From Halisarca cf. caerulea (taxonomy: Eukaryota > Porifera > Demospongiae > Chondrillida > Halisarcidae), in NCBI GenBank assembly GCA_963170055.1, contig CAUJGJ010000304.1, positions 442,001-506,000 on the forward strand: a stretch of 64,000 bases of DNA, read 5' to 3'. Below the pieces are notes generated by a model. The model saw only the letters and a program-made list of their open reading frames with translations. It was not told the origin of the DNA and made no database searches. Shown one piece after another: positions 58,801 through 62,964 of this stretch. Made by a program: the position numbers and the translations under genes. Numbering within the stretch: position 1 is the first letter of the stretch; every line of letters begins with the position of its first letter.

Positions 58801-60471
58801 TGAATTTATTCCATTCACTAATGACTAAATTTATAATTTTTGCTCATCTATTCATTCTATTATCATTTCATCATAATGCAAACCTTGAACTCTTTTTGTT
58901 GAATCTTTGTACACCCCCTTTGTTGTTTTTATTTTTGCCTTTTGTCCCTTTTCTTTTCTGGGTGCCACTTACAGTAGCCTCTGGCTAAAGGTTCCCCAGG
59001 TTAAATAAGAATACCCTATACCCTATACCCTATTGTTCAGGGATCCCAAGGCTCTCTGCAATGGCCTTAGCCTTTCTTCTTTTGGGTGGATGTTGTTCTG
59101 GATTGCAATCTACAATGACTGCTTTCCACGACTCCTTCACAAAAGTTTCAGGATGCACTATCTCTTTGAAGCTTTAAAAATACCTCAAAATATGTCTTCC
59201 CATTGTATTTAGACAAGTTGATACCTTCATAACAGATCAGTTTATATCTTGCGGGGGCCTTGATACTTTAGAATCCATTTTTCAGTTTTTGGTTCAAACA
59301 TTAACTGAAATTCATTAGAAATCAAGCTTTATGCTTAAATAAGTGCTAGTCAATCACCAAATGTCAGCTGCTAACAGAAAGTACCAAACACTAAACGCTA
59401 TGGAATATTTCTAATGCAAACTGCATGGAAAGCACTATTCTTGTCAGGTTTTTTAACGCAGTGTACTGTATAACTTTTAATTGAGAATTTATGCACTGTT
59501 ACAAAGGTATGAATTTATGCAGGAATTTATAACCATTATTCAGTGATTATTCAGCTGTAGCAGTTACATTTCAATGCTTTACAAGTGATTCATGTACGCT
59601 AGAATTTGTTGCTTTATATTGTATGAAGGAGTTTATCTCCTCATCTCCTCATTTTTTGATATTTTCTGTGTTATCCCACAGCTTCTAGTGCATAGTGTAA
59701 TTTTTAACCACAGACCCAAGCGACTGAGGTTGTAATCAGTTAACTCTTTGTATCCTAGAATATGTAATGATACTAGTAATTATATAATTCAATGGTGAAA
59801 AACATGCTTTCAAATTTACATATAATATTGTATATTGTAGTGTCTCAAGTCTTGTCATGCCCCAAGGAAATTTTTCTGGCCCAGAGAAGTACGAAAACGC
59901 AGCTGTTGCTGACAGAGGATTCTGTTTTACCATTGCATACTGTAGGTCGCTCTGTCTGGCACCAAGAGCAAACGAGGCTATCTGGTGATACCCCAAGGAA
60001 ACCAACCATTAATGATTGTGGTTGGTCTACATTTCATATAGAGAATATTCAGGGCAAAACACAGGCCTCTCCTTCATTTCCTTACATTAAGGGAAAACAG
60101 TAAATTGTTGCAACAAACTAGGTGCTTAGATCTTTATACTTAGGGTCAGTCAGTAAAAGGTTTACTGGCCAGGTGGTCCCTTTTGTGTATAAGGTTATCA
60201 GGTGATGAAAACTTTACTGGTACTGTATGTGCAGTTTGTTTTGGGTATTTTCTCTGCACTTGGACCATGCAATGTTTTGCAACTTTTCCCTTGAAGGCAT
60301 CATTGGCTGCATCATACAACTGACATACCACCATCTACGACAACATACCGTGAAAGAAAGTTCCATAGCAGCCACTGTGAAAATTTGTCAGGAACAGCCA
60401 AAGAATATGTTCCCTATTCAACAACAAAGGAGAAAGTCACTCCATGGAAAGCAAATGGAAGTGAAGTATAG
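24362..60471 (+). CDS. NDUFA12: NADH dehydrogenase [ubiquinone] 1 alpha subcomplex subunit 12 (complex I B17.2), complete spliced gene
   Basis: Four exons join in phase: 24362-24429 (68 nt), 32884-32966 (83), 41488-41551 (64) and 60297-60471 (175), giving 390 nt and 129 residues plus TAG. NDUFA12 is an accessory subunit of mitochondrial complex I on the matrix side. Recognised family landmarks in order: VGRDEFGNVYYE, YFYGRDRW (split across the exon 2/3 junction), VPPEWHHWLHH (split across exon 3/4) and the C-terminal ENLSGTAKEYVPYSTT. All junctions are GT-AG, in phases 2, 1 and 2. The protein is a little shorter than the roughly 142-145 residues of animal homologues, mainly at the C-terminus. 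The introns are 8.5, 8.5 and 18.7 kb and are packed with mobile elements. Exon 1 is the least certain, being identified by phase, ATG and a hydrophobic/basic N-terminus only. Confidence 0.88.
24430..25165. other. NDUFA12 intron 1, 5' part
   Basis: No gene. A one-sided hAT-like terminus (cagggtttatctgggg, 25008-25024) and a repeat shared with 22650 (gggtaatttgggacagg, about 24690) are present. Confidence 0.4.
25333..26778 (+). CDS. pogo/Tigger-type DDE transposase (T1)
   Basis: An uninterrupted 481-residue frame from ATG 25333. Order: a charged N-terminus, a helix-turn-helix-like DNA-binding region at about residues 55-105, a CENP-B-like second domain at about 130-205 (RRGRPLLIGEELEDKV, then WAHRLLGRMGLVKR), and the DDE_1 catalytic core. 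Candidate catalytic residues are Asp243 (INWDQTG), Asp359 (VIFDQFKAQ) and Asp395 (RLQPLDVSVNK), giving DD35D spacing as in the pogo group. It would bind the TIRs and cut and paste the element at TA sites. No frameshift or stop is seen, so it may be functional. Length is normal for the group. Convergent with the HIRAN-Ulp1 gene, about 150 bp between stop codons. Confidence 0.9.
   Translation: MSSRVIEDFFKVPGVFDKKAPIAVCPAEVRGVKEELKSLHESETKREARRGNYEKTSAGDKARVAEYASKNGVLAAIRHFKQTGEFANLKESTVRGWKSTYCMKLAFSRKRDVEVEAIVELPEKRRGRPLLIGEELEDKVKWFLTEVRKSGGVVNSQIAVGAAKGVIKARDANLLAENGGSIDIGKDWAHRLLGRMGLVKRQATTKAKVSPSNFAILKHQFLDDIRSVAMIDEIPQDLIINWDQTGVKYVPVSNWTMEVKGSKRVEVAGVDDKRQITALLSITMSGKLLPVQVVYKGKTPACLPKVPFPDDWHVTFTTNHWSNEETMMGYLHCILLPYIEKVRKELKLSATQRALVIFDQFKAQNTEGFLQALEKNNISVVGVPPNCTDRLQPLDVSVNKPLKSHMKNSFQQWYSDQVERNLARDDSTASPIDLKLSILKPLGFQWLVNACAYVEATDIIRNGFRETGITDVIQDTIQLKE
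26932..27953 (-). CDS. T1-encoded HIRAN domain + Ulp1-like cysteine protease, with one apparent frameshift
   Basis: On the minus strand, ATG 27953 opens a HIRAN domain (YHVYKSSW, then REERNLEDPYAVAIVRNG, then GHVPRTIS). At about 27770 the frame shifts (two extra bases or one missing) and continues as ICSLYLRRGG, then DLPQGGLEVPC, which is the expected second half of this HIRAN type. An Ulp1/C48-type protease domain follows, with numbering from the 278-residue frame starting 27768: His177 (KNHWIC), Asp194 (VYDSAY), Gln228 and Cys234 (QTGSADCG), a complete triad plus oxyanion Gln. HIRAN domains bind DNA ends or stalled forks; Ulp1 domains remove SUMO or related modifiers. The frameshift could be a mutation, a sequencing error or programmed; the protease half is otherwise intact. 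Confidence 0.8.
29001..29831 (+). CDS. T2-encoded HIRAN-domain protein (three exons)
   Basis: Exons 29001-29245, 29309-29462 and 29529-29831, with GT-AG introns of only 63 and 66 bp, joining in phases 2 and 0 to 233 residues. Residues about 12-80 form a HIRAN-like domain: CAKGIKFYDVSLRSLVPG, then RRQPSRFDANAVGL, then FAFLGHLDKQAAHFV, with the conserved D-x-NA-V and G-x-L-x-K steps. The middle exon is basic (LGGRRQWGQR). The last third is low-complexity, with repeated ETLSDSST units. HIRAN domains of the HLTF type bind free 3' DNA ends; here the role is unknown. ATG 29001 is the first Met before the domain. It converges on the transposase gene. Confidence 0.75.
29697..29816 (+). repeat. In-frame 24-27 bp repeat encoding ETLSDSST units
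   Basis: Four to five copies of a gacactgtcagacagcagca-type unit inside the last exon of the T2 HIRAN gene. It gives a Ser/Thr/Asp-rich acidic tail that is probably disordered. Confidence 0.85.
29852..31630 (-). CDS. IS630-like DDE transposase (T2), DD111E
   Basis: An uninterrupted 592-residue minus-strand frame from ATG 31630. The N-terminal ~100 residues are basic and low-complexity. A helix-turn-helix region lies at about 125-175 (GVSSRTVRNWTTEF) with a second winged region at about 225-260 (WLHKLGFKQKSTGKGVYFDG). The catalytic core has Asp312 (VYHDESTF), Asp405 (FLFDNAPSH) and Glu517 (HCELNPIERAW). The last spacing, 111 residues, is much longer than the 34-39 of Tc1/mariner because of an insert (GIDTSGW, then QDFLNEKP). 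Similar long-spacer transposases occur in fungi and cnidarians. Probably functional, as no stop or shift is seen. Confidence 0.88.
   Translation of the reverse strand: MENASNFLDNGVSEHQKTVFLNTKRRKRGIHAVLSEVQITGQLPAKRESSVQANVKLSESTASFATKQPRGNPQKAVKIRELKKNTSHSEPTNPTLNTLLKKTNSGTTETLAVFVERRLTTETRKALAIHTFIQAHKTGMGILQAADLSAEITGVSSRTVRNWTTEFLEVSQSCPIDGDVLQDLMSSSRGNHVKTVSLFACVEFQNEAREYVRLNANKKGSPNMTCQSFADWVAHTWGHEVHEETARQWLHKLGFKQKSTGKGVYFDGHERDDVVSARNEYLDILDDVDQRRYGSQNVLNEEERPTIRVYHDESTFYANAQQSSYWNDGTNTVLRQKSIGQAIMVSDFIDEVNGYLKIDAMEARKMLEHQKDGYFTNEQFVVQVEKAIDIFEAKYPGVQAIFLFDNAPSHRKLSSDALNVNSMNVGPGGKQMKMRDTIWQGEIQSLILPDGQPKGMKIVLEERGIDTSGWIAKQMREELASHQDFLNEKPIVQKLVEEKGHKCIFIPKFHCELNPIERAWCDAKKKVLKYTNGTIVRLRKLVPESLNSVDASLIKKFFLTVYDYEKGYREGHCAFDIDCVVKTYQSHRRVYQ
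32394..32883. other. NDUFA12 intron 1, 3' part
   Basis: The segment 32430-32560 resembles one end of the hAT-like family (ggtggtatctgaggccatttt, as at 23285). TACGTA/GTAC-rich microrepeats precede exon 2. No gene. Confidence 0.4.
32884..32966 (+). CDS. NDUFA12: NDUFA12 exon 2
   Basis: Acceptor gcgtacag, donor gtaaat. Encodes LNEVRIGSEVGRDEFGN and VYYESKEYFYG, the conserved VG-D-x-GN-x-YYE signature of the family. Leaves in phase 1. Confidence 0.92.
33468..34561. mobile_element. hAT-like element nested in K1 copy 3
   Basis: Ends caggggtgaaaattaac and, inverted, caggggtgtaaattaac: 17-bp TIRs with one mismatch and the CAGGGGTG start typical of hAT. The word ccatg occurs on both sides of the insertion. 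The interior has cgggcgagtaaaact and the gcttgagtggcacaaag phrase of the 9439 family, so a second hAT-like fragment may be nested. No transposase. Confidence 0.75.
35354..35531. mobile_element. Tigger-like MITE
   Basis: Ends cagtgaaacctatgtaatat and, inverted, cagtgaaacctctattgaag. 178 bp. The internal part is shared with the K1 copies at 9180 and 21150, so this MITE may predate the K1 copies and have spread inside them. Confidence 0.55.
35781..37007. repeat. Intron 2 sequence with a short tandem repeat
   Basis: Three tandem copies of a ~22-bp unit (gtgatatataaattggagca) at about 36706-36770. The rest is AT-rich without genes. Confidence 0.6.
37010..37458. mobile_element. Tigger-like MITE, TA-flanked
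   Basis: Ends cagtagaacctcacaaatac and, inverted, cagtagaacctcgcaataag, flanked by TA on both sides, 449 bp. The interior is full of gtggtctta words in both orientations. CAGTAGAACCTC termini are those of pogo/Tigger elements. Confidence 0.85.
37890..38190 (-). pseudogene. PD-(D/E)XK-like nuclease remnant of a retroelement
   Basis: A minus-strand frame 38178-37900 reads TARPDICMKSNNEIILLELT, then VPWNSATNMTKARDFKLCKL, then LHTMEIGSLGNY. The RPDI...ELTVPWE-like pattern and following K-x3-L helix match a restriction-like nuclease segment found downstream of reverse transcriptases in several invertebrate elements. A 3' UTR-like A-rich tail continues to about 37480. The RT itself is missing. Confidence 0.5.
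38932..39753 (+). pseudogene. LINE-B ORF: PHD finger + endonuclease part
   Basis: Open from 38932 with CTICGKP, then CCAVCDRWTHARC, then WYCPSC, a PHD-type Cys4-His-Cys3 finger. From about 39220 the endonuclease of exonuclease-endonuclease-phosphatase type follows: THLNIRS (Asn), FSESWLDS (Glu), CNVYRPP and LGDFNCDF (Asp/Asn). An in-frame TAG lies at 39370-39372 between the Glu motif and the rest, and the final SDH motif is lost to a deletion near 39750. It is therefore inactive. The PHD finger in this position is known from CR1/L2-group elements. Confidence 0.75.
39760..40870 (+). pseudogene. LINE-B reverse transcriptase remnant
   Basis: RT motifs in order: SKVLERLVKHQ (39800-39850), QAGFRPNYTTQD (after the foldback insertion), NLSKSFDMVDHRVLL (40290-40330), GVLQGSSLGPLLFSIYVNDL (40455-40515) and, in another frame, FADDTSAYSA (40555), the catalytic YADD-type box. 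The frame changes at least twice. CR1/L2-like. Confidence 0.75.
39857..40147. mobile_element. Foldback element with 14-bp target duplication
   Basis: Two ~110-bp inverted arms (39892-40000 and 40040-40148) share, on opposite strands, the order cagataacgcatgtcac, then gtacaacgttt, then cacttgggcttctt, separated by an A/T-rich loop. The word ttgaggcatctgat flanks both sides (39843-39856, 40148-40161), so the insertion split the LINE-B RT. A 14-base duplication is longer than usual for a DNA transposon and suggests target-primed insertion. Confidence 0.75.
40871..41487. other. NDUFA12 intron 2, 3' end
   Basis: No gene recognised. A TACGTATGTACG microrepeat occurs at 41280-41304. Confidence 0.4.
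41488..41551 (+). CDS. NDUFA12: NDUFA12 exon 3
   Basis: Acceptor tttgtacag, donor gtatac. Encodes GRDRWIDYNRRDYDASQV and PPE plus the split Trp codon; the RW-x-x-Y...VPPEW motif is diagnostic. Confidence 0.92.
41589..41740. repeat. Repeat R2, third copy
   Basis: Begins tttaccaagtggtttagcaa just after NDUFA12 exon 3 and follows the word order of the copies at 6811 and 14905, including ggcccag. Confidence 0.45.
42027..42850. mobile_element. MULE-like element carrying a helicase fragment
   Basis: TIRs begin tagtcttgtacccagcccct and extend about 80 bp (through accattttattctacc and agggtctggca to aacagttgca). A perfect 9-bp duplication atactgcat flanks it (42018-42026, 42851-42859). Nine-base duplications and long TIRs are typical of MULE elements. 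The cargo is a RecQ-like helicase fragment (42203-42620), a Pack-MULE-like arrangement. Confidence 0.75.
42203..42620 (+). pseudogene. RecQ-like helicase gene fragment
   Basis: Plus-strand pieces: from ATG 42203, TGYPSLKPKHKESFNI; after a frameshift, DTFVSFPTGYGK (Walker A, motif I region); then directly VAAVVVDEAHCIFQWFG (motif II, DEAH). Normally about 80 residues separate motif I from motif II, so an internal deletion has joined them. A last frame ends ITPEYKQTVTKWLEKHL-stop at about 42620. The remaining helicase motifs are absent. RecQ-type helicases unwind 3'-5'; this fragment cannot. It is either captured host sequence or the relic of a helicase encoded by the parent transposon. Confidence 0.65.
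43105..44163. repeat. Intron 3 sequence with (TA)n and hairpins
   Basis: A (TA)19 tract at about 43840-43877, a hairpin at about 43632-43690 (cgattcgagttt / aaactcgaattg around gggccgcctacggccc) and a short ggccgccttccggcggcc palindrome near 43931. No gene. Confidence 0.6.
44981..45707 (-). pseudogene. DIRS tyrosine recombinase, C-terminal part
   Basis: About 240 codons continuing the recombinase cut at 47166 by the insertion. Catalytic features of the tyrosine recombinase family: TTGGRSSDL (first Arg), AHSTRAAS (His-x-x-Arg), ADWSSVRTF (Trp/His position) and CNHYFRP (nucleophilic Tyr). All key residues are present, so this part was intact when the insertion hit. It would join the circular DNA copy to the genome. 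Confidence 0.85.
45708..47173. mobile_element. MULE-like element inserted in the DIRS recombinase gene
   Basis: Ends tagtctggcatatccgaccc and, inverted, tagtctgacgtagccagacc, with inner TIR blocks ggcgggagaaagggtctggg. Flanks attccacc and atcccacc form an 8-bp duplication with one change. Removing the insertion restores the recombinase reading frame across the junction. A piggyBac-like element is nested inside. No transposase. Confidence 0.8.
46342..47042. mobile_element. piggyBac-like non-autonomous element (TTAA)
   Basis: TTAA at both ends, with termini ttaacacattgacaaccgta and its inverse at 47042. 693 bp inside the duplicated TTAA. No transposase frame. It is nested in the MULE-like element. 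Confidence 0.75.
47166..47560 (-). pseudogene. DIRS tyrosine recombinase, N-terminal part
   Basis: Frame ending at 47166 reads GRLAHFRRSITSQGI, then SASWRSGTKKNYESAWGKW and YRSINVYRSAILSIHPKIDD, the SAM-like core-binding domain of the recombinase. It stops at the MULE-like insertion and continues at 45707. Upstream in the same frame is a shadow of RNase H and not part of the protein. Confidence 0.8.
47560..49330 (-). pseudogene. DIRS reverse transcriptase - RNase H
   Basis: On the minus strand: RT from about 49330 (AGRLQLFLPIWERITSNP, then an in-frame TGA at 49240-49242 where Trp is expected), FLVPKKNREHRLILNLRSLN, DWFTKIDLKEAYYALPI (first Asp), CLPFGLSCAPRVF and LIAYIDDILIMS (catalytic YIDD). 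Then RNase H starts YTDASRLGWG. A frameshift at about 48210 leads to the second half, GGLWTDAETN, then HINCLELLAAWNAV and LLWIDNQSAVAYINHKGG. A further domain has DLFATRIS, then WKPEPLAEAINAF, typical of DIRS. One stop and one frameshift inactivate it. Confidence 0.85.
49373..50653 (-). CDS. DIRS gag-like protein
   Basis: An open frame from a likely start at 50653 (MSSTDNGNIEIGES) to 49373. Ser/Pro/Glu-rich N-terminal half; the second half has FKRPMSSERWKQIVDKFPRP, then ASPPFLDKAVTTL and AIAALQAALCCIG, a helical segment found in DIRS gag-like proteins of animals. No zinc knuckle seen. The last part overlaps the RT frame in another phase. It presumably coats the RNA; function by analogy only. 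Confidence 0.65.
   Translation of the reverse strand: MSSTDNGNIEIGESDAHTQLPESTAMEGVNAILQSPEALEALGRGLAPALTLLVPNAPPSQVSLTHSSQPSRFGTVFPTIAEIPSAPQANVPGSPGYAPRLVSSGTGQAMASSVVQPRMVGSSRSGDPRPVQPGPSLMEEQEETGYWATLLEPVSQTERESLALSDAEDEELTSGSEPQASTPTELSALVTVAFKRPMSSERWKQIVDKFPRPPLCEASPPFLDKAVTTLVQKKKSILAHDRFLMRLQRFASDAVGPITFLLGELMQGRDIPKDKAIAALQAALCCIGNSLAHLSVERRQSILRQLNPKLVPRQSRSLKMIGSCLVMILVIVQRTGWMLYTHCPHRLCFFDWATPPQECSSNRDLGVTEKALRSDSPHTHKEKGNGVDPIHQPGSIPRSKNASCTTTAGLQPASKPIPHEGCFTHL
50916..51343. other. Intron 3 sequence, nothing recognised
   Basis: No repeat ends, family motifs or spliceable frames found. Confidence 0.35.
51346..52054. mobile_element. Tigger-like MITE with nested TIR element
   Basis: Outer ends cagtggaacctctgtaatct and, inverted, cagtggaacctctataatcc, 709 bp. 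Nested at about 51434-51968 is an element with ends taccttttt ctctctaattt-like and, inverted, taccatattccctctaatta, TA-flanked. The interior repeats attagagagaa-type words. Confidence 0.65.
52055..52838. other. Intron 3 sequence, nothing recognised
   Basis: A further CAGTAGAACCTTTGTAATC end at about 52087 marks one side of another Tigger-like MITE, with a weak partner (cagaggttatgctgta) near 52250. No gene. Confidence 0.35.
52839..53605. mobile_element. Non-autonomous Tc1-like element
   Basis: TIRs cagtacaagtcatagaaaac and, inverted, cagtacgagtcataaaaaac, continuing tgacg, flanked by TA on both sides. 767 bp. It retains only the 5' part of a Tc1-type transposase gene on the minus strand. Confidence 0.85.
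53191..53442 (-). pseudogene. Tc1-like transposase, N-terminal domain only
   Basis: From ATG 53442: LEFAKQRIIQLHFQRKVSFR, then QQTVSAIVRKYQKYGTLSR and PGSRRPFKLT, the paired helix-turn-helix DNA-binding domain with the GRPG-like linker of Tc1 transposases. Stops after 83 residues; the DDE catalytic domain is deleted. It could in principle still bind TIRs. Confidence 0.8.
53606..53790. repeat. 'catagggctagac' minisatellite
   Basis: Imperfect tandem units of about 14-28 bp built from gcatagggctagac / gtatacatggggctag. The same family as 5760-5900 and 55085-55200. Confidence 0.65.
53791..54289. other. Intron 3 sequence, nothing recognised
   Basis: Contains short inverted pairs of ttaatcgatt / aatcgattaa (53795-53830, 54150-54230) that may mark a small TIR element. 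No gene. Confidence 0.3.
54290..54743 (+). mobile_element. Repeat R1, copy 3
   Basis: Matches 17880-18349 over its whole length and ends cgcgagacta, the inverse of the TAGTCTCGCG terminus. AT-rich insertions distinguish the two. Confidence 0.75.
55085..55330. repeat. Inverted arrangement of the 'cagagtttagttgga' repeat
   Basis: cagagtttagttggactgag at about 55182 and its inverse tcagtccaactaaactctg at about 55252 form a large imperfect hairpin. Flanking catagggctaga units are oriented outward. Confidence 0.65.
55530..55660 (-). mobile_element. LINE 3' end fragment (LINE-A-like)
   Basis: Terminal tandem atcaggtatcaggtatcaag followed by ttattatcctggggaacc and ccatgggctactatgaagg, the same arrangement as the LINE-A 3' ends but more diverged. 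No coding part. Confidence 0.55.
55675..55944 (+). pseudogene. Tc1-like transposase, C-terminal fragment
   Basis: A plus-strand frame MKFFEDNRIKVFATPPEC, then LHLSPIESLWHELKYYL, the C-terminal end of the DDE domain with the catalytic Glu in SPIE. It begins abruptly beside a LINE 3' end; no N-terminal part or TIR was found. Confidence 0.75.
56345..56960 (-). pseudogene. Coding-like minus-strand remnant, unidentified
   Basis: Protein-like stretches in changing frames: NSEEASDPASMFREPKVTP (about 56945), then GPNPQTREFFAEPVDMNAF (about 56800), then FEMHLQQKKCTVEFQDLHPA and KVQAVLTNPKTVGADQLEIK (about 56430). Frameshifts at least twice. It may belong with the coding-like piece at 59036-59290, the LINE-A copy having inserted between them; this is inference only. 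Confidence 0.3.
57593..57768. mobile_element. Tigger-like MITE in the LINE-A RT
   Basis: Ends cagtagaacctcgttagtaa and, inverted, cagccaaacctcgttagtga, with duplicated TA (57591-57592, 57769-57770). 176 bp; it splits the RT between the RIENT and FPTNGVPQG segments. Confidence 0.85.
57974..58609 (+). pseudogene. LINE-A reverse transcriptase, C-terminal part
   Basis: A 211-codon open frame, including KLNISKTKTMLIHSARKK, then VQKLKFLGVIVNDTLSWGDH and SYILPLFDYCDNVWSVC, the thumb and post-RT region of a CR1/Jockey-like RT. The catalytic FADD lies just upstream in another frame (57893), so a shift separates them. Confidence 0.8.
59036..59290 (-). pseudogene. Coding-like minus-strand remnant, unidentified
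   Basis: On minus: YKLICYEGINLSKYNGKTYF, then (other frame) EIVHPETFVKESWKAVIVDC, then NPEQHPPKRRKAKAIAESLG and a stop at about 59036. One frameshift near 59165. Looks like a decayed protein-coding segment; no family recognised. Confidence 0.3.
59291..59841. other. Intron 3 sequence, nothing recognised
   Basis: AT-rich, no TIRs or frames of note. Confidence 0.35.
59842..60103 (+). CDS. Putative terminal exon, unidentified
   Basis: Acceptor-like attgtag at 59841, then 86 codons open to TAA 60101-60103, starting VSQVLSCPKEIFLAQ and ending SPSFPYIKGKQ. It reads as ordinary protein with no low complexity. It cannot be an NDUFA12 exon, because phase and sequence do not fit. It may be the last exon of a gene nested in the intron, or an old coding relic. 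No upstream exon found. Confidence 0.3.
60297..60471 (+). CDS. NDUFA12: NDUFA12 exon 4 (stop codon)
   Basis: Acceptor cccttgaag at 60296. Completes the Trp codon and continues HHWLHHTTDIPPS, later ENLSGTAKEYVPYSTT, ending at TAG 60469-60471. The motif order is that of the family's C-terminal third. Confidence 0.92.
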
Positions 60472-60667
60472 GTGTAATTAGACCTTCTAGTAACTTACAC
60501 GTCATACTTATGTACATGTGTACCCTCTCCTTGTCATGTAGAGGTTACTAGCATTATGAATTTGAGCATGAAGTGGATTATGGTTATATGTTATCAATAT
60601 TAAGGTATTATCATATACTGTGCATACCTGTATCAATCTTTTTATCATTTCCAGACCAACAGTTGTA

Positions 60668-60841
60668 CAGTGAATTCTCATTAATCTGCCACAATTCGTT
60701 TTGAAGAATATTGGCAGATTAATGAGTTTGGTGGATTATCCAAATCAATTTATAGTCTTTTGTAATAATTCATGCACAAAATGGATGGCGGATAAAAGGG
60801 TTTGGCGGATAAAGCGGTGGCGGATTAATGAGAATTCACTG
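60668..60841. mobile_element. TA-flanked MITE with near-perfect TIRs
   Basis: Ends cagtgaattctcattaatct and, inverted, cagtgaattctcattaatcc, with TA on both sides, 174 bp. Internal ggcggata words. Tigger-like; lies just downstream of the NDUFA12 stop codon. Confidence 0.85.
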
Positions 60842-62440
60842 TACCATACTCATTGATTTAGTCACATACATGACGGTATCCTGGATGAACACCATCAATA
60901 TAGTTTGCTATTAAGGTAACAGTTATGGTTGAAGGGGGGGGGGGTGGTGAAAAATTATTTTCAAAATGCAATATCTACAGCTTGATGATAGTAATGCTAG
61001 TCATACTTCTCTTGCAGATAACCCTTGGCTGTACCAATTTTTGATGCACTAATGAAGTAATTTCACCAGCAACTATCAAGTTATGACACCTCAAAGTTTG
61101 AGGGACTCTTTTACAGGTAGTTATAAAAACTGAAATAACTTATTTTGTAGAAGATTTACAGTTGTCAAACTTTCCAGTATTCAAGTATAATAGGAAAATA
61201 ACTTCTGGACGGAGTAAATGTGTTTGCAAGTACTGCTCCATTTAATTGGGGATATAGGTAATTTGAACTGATACCCCAATTTTTGGGAAGACAAGTTGGG
61301 AACACAAACTCCTGTCCAGATGTTCATTATGCGTCACACTGTCAACGTGTACGTTTTCAGTCATGGGGGGAAACCCTACAGTAATTATTTTTGGTACAGT
61401 GAGACAAGTATTACAAGGGTACCAACTAATGGCTTTAAAATGGATACTGACATATTCAAATCGCTGTTTTATAATTATATAATAGAGTTATGATAAAAAG
61501 TGAATAGGGCGCAAAGCTGAGCTAAACCTTGTTCTTGCATGTGACTTTGGGGTTTGGAAGATAATAGTATTGTAACACCATCTGATTGTTTGGTGACAAC
61601 ATATAATTAGTTATGTGCCGACCTGGTAGTGCAATAGTTTGTTTGCCCGAGCACGATTGTGTTCTGAAATGCCTCATATGAAGAAGACAAGACTCGACCT
61701 AGCCGTGAGACAAATGATTTCTCATCTTGGGAATGAATCAAGAGGATTGGGTTGGGGAAGTCGCATGGTTGTGGAGCTAGCTGCAGGTGACACACACTTC
61801 AAACACAGAATCTGAAACGCTGGGATCTGAATGCGTACCAATGCTGGTAAATATCAATCAGGGCTTCATTTAGGGGGGGGGGGGGGGGCAAGATCTTGGC
61901 AAAATCCTGCCCCCCCCTCACTTGGAATTGATGTAGATATTGTACTGAACAATCATAATTAACCCATATGTTGAAGACAGCATGAAAGTCTATTAAACTT
62001 CAAAAACATGAGATCCTCAAGGAAGATGCCCCAACAGTTTATGAATTCCTTTTTATCATAAGAAAAAAATGAAAATTGTGTTGAGAGTGCCTGCTTGAAG
62101 TTTCTGTGTTGGCTACATGCTGTTAATAGGCAAAACTATGTACGTACGGTACGTATGTACTTGAATATGCATCAGATGAGACTACTGTATAAGCTACACT
62201 TAAGTTCTCATGGATCTTGGATGTGAGTATTTTTGCATTTTAATACTCACAGATGGCCACATTTTGCCTTTGCATAAGAGCCCAATCTAAAATTTTCGCA
62301 GGTGTAAACTTTCCTTCCAATCTGTACAATCGTGAATATAAAACCAAGCAAAAATTATAGTGTGTACCGTGTTACTGATAATTTACTGCTTTTTAGCAGC
62401 TTCCTAAAACATAGCATTGATAATTTATTTCATTTGGCAC
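60842..62440. other. No recognisable gene
   Basis: Contains G-runs at about 60937 and 61876 (the latter after cagggcttcatttag, like the G-rich hAT-like ends elsewhere, with a ccccccctcacttgg word 40 bp on). A TACGTACGGTACGTA microrepeat is near 62140. Confidence 0.4.
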
Positions 62441-62445
62441 ATTTC

Positions 62446-62493
62446 AGGGGACTGTTTTGACCACAGTGAATACTGTGGTCAAAATAGTCCCCT
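62446..62493. repeat. Near-perfect 22-bp-arm hairpin
   Basis: Arms aggggactgttttgaccaca and, inverted, aggggactattttgaccaca around a gaat loop; a single mismatch in 22 bp. Confidence 0.9.
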
Positions 62494-62569
62494 AAAATTT
62501 ACCACATGTACCCTTTGGGAAAATGTCCTCAGTACAACTCAAACATATGGATACATGGCTTTGCCCCCA

Positions 62570-62955
62570 AATGTAACTTTAGGATTCGGAGTATTTTAAA
62601 ATGATCAGGTAAAGAAATATCTCAAGAGTTGTAAATTTGCAATTTTATTTCCTCAAGAAACATCTTAGAATTTGTGAAGTATAATGATAATTCATTAAAA
62701 ATGTAAAAAATTACAAGTGTTACTTTAGGATTAGGAGTAATTTAGAATGATGAAAAAAATATCTTAAGTGTAGTGATTTGGCAATTTTAATTCCACAAAA
62801 ACATATCCTTTAGAATTTCTAATGATTATTCCTTTAAAATGTCAAAGTTACTTAGTGTAACTTTAGGATACAGAGTATAATGACGAAGAAAAGGAAAATC
62901 TCAAGAATAGTGATTTGGCAATTTTAATTCCACTAAGCGTACCCTTTAGAATGTG
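62570..62955. repeat. ~150-bp minisatellite, first block
   Basis: About 2.5-3 units starting taactttaggatt(c/a)(g/a)gagta, followed by tatctcaag, then ggcaattttaattcc, then taccctttagaat and tcctttaaaatgtcaaa. Units differ by 10-20%. Confidence 0.8.
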
Positions 62956-62964
62956 TACACAGGT

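Larger units (their letters stand above)
57030..59030 (+). mobile_element. LINE-A copy 3 with 5' inversion and nested MITE
   Basis: The fullest copy of the family. The 5' part 57030-57184 is inverted: on minus it reads DKIPSSALIDARSV, then INSSITSSTFPTAWKCA, the start of an RT. From 57227 the plus-strand RT follows: FLDISKAFDTVNHNLLL at about 57450, a MITE at 57593-57768, then NGVPQGSTLDPTLF and LFADDTTIF. A C-terminal region at 57974-58609 contains DYCDNVWSVCTKQ. A 3' UTR then ends in tandem accctat units (59010-59030). A 50-bp inverted repeat at 57130-57280 marks the inversion joint. CR1/L2/Jockey-like; dead. Confidence 0.85.
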
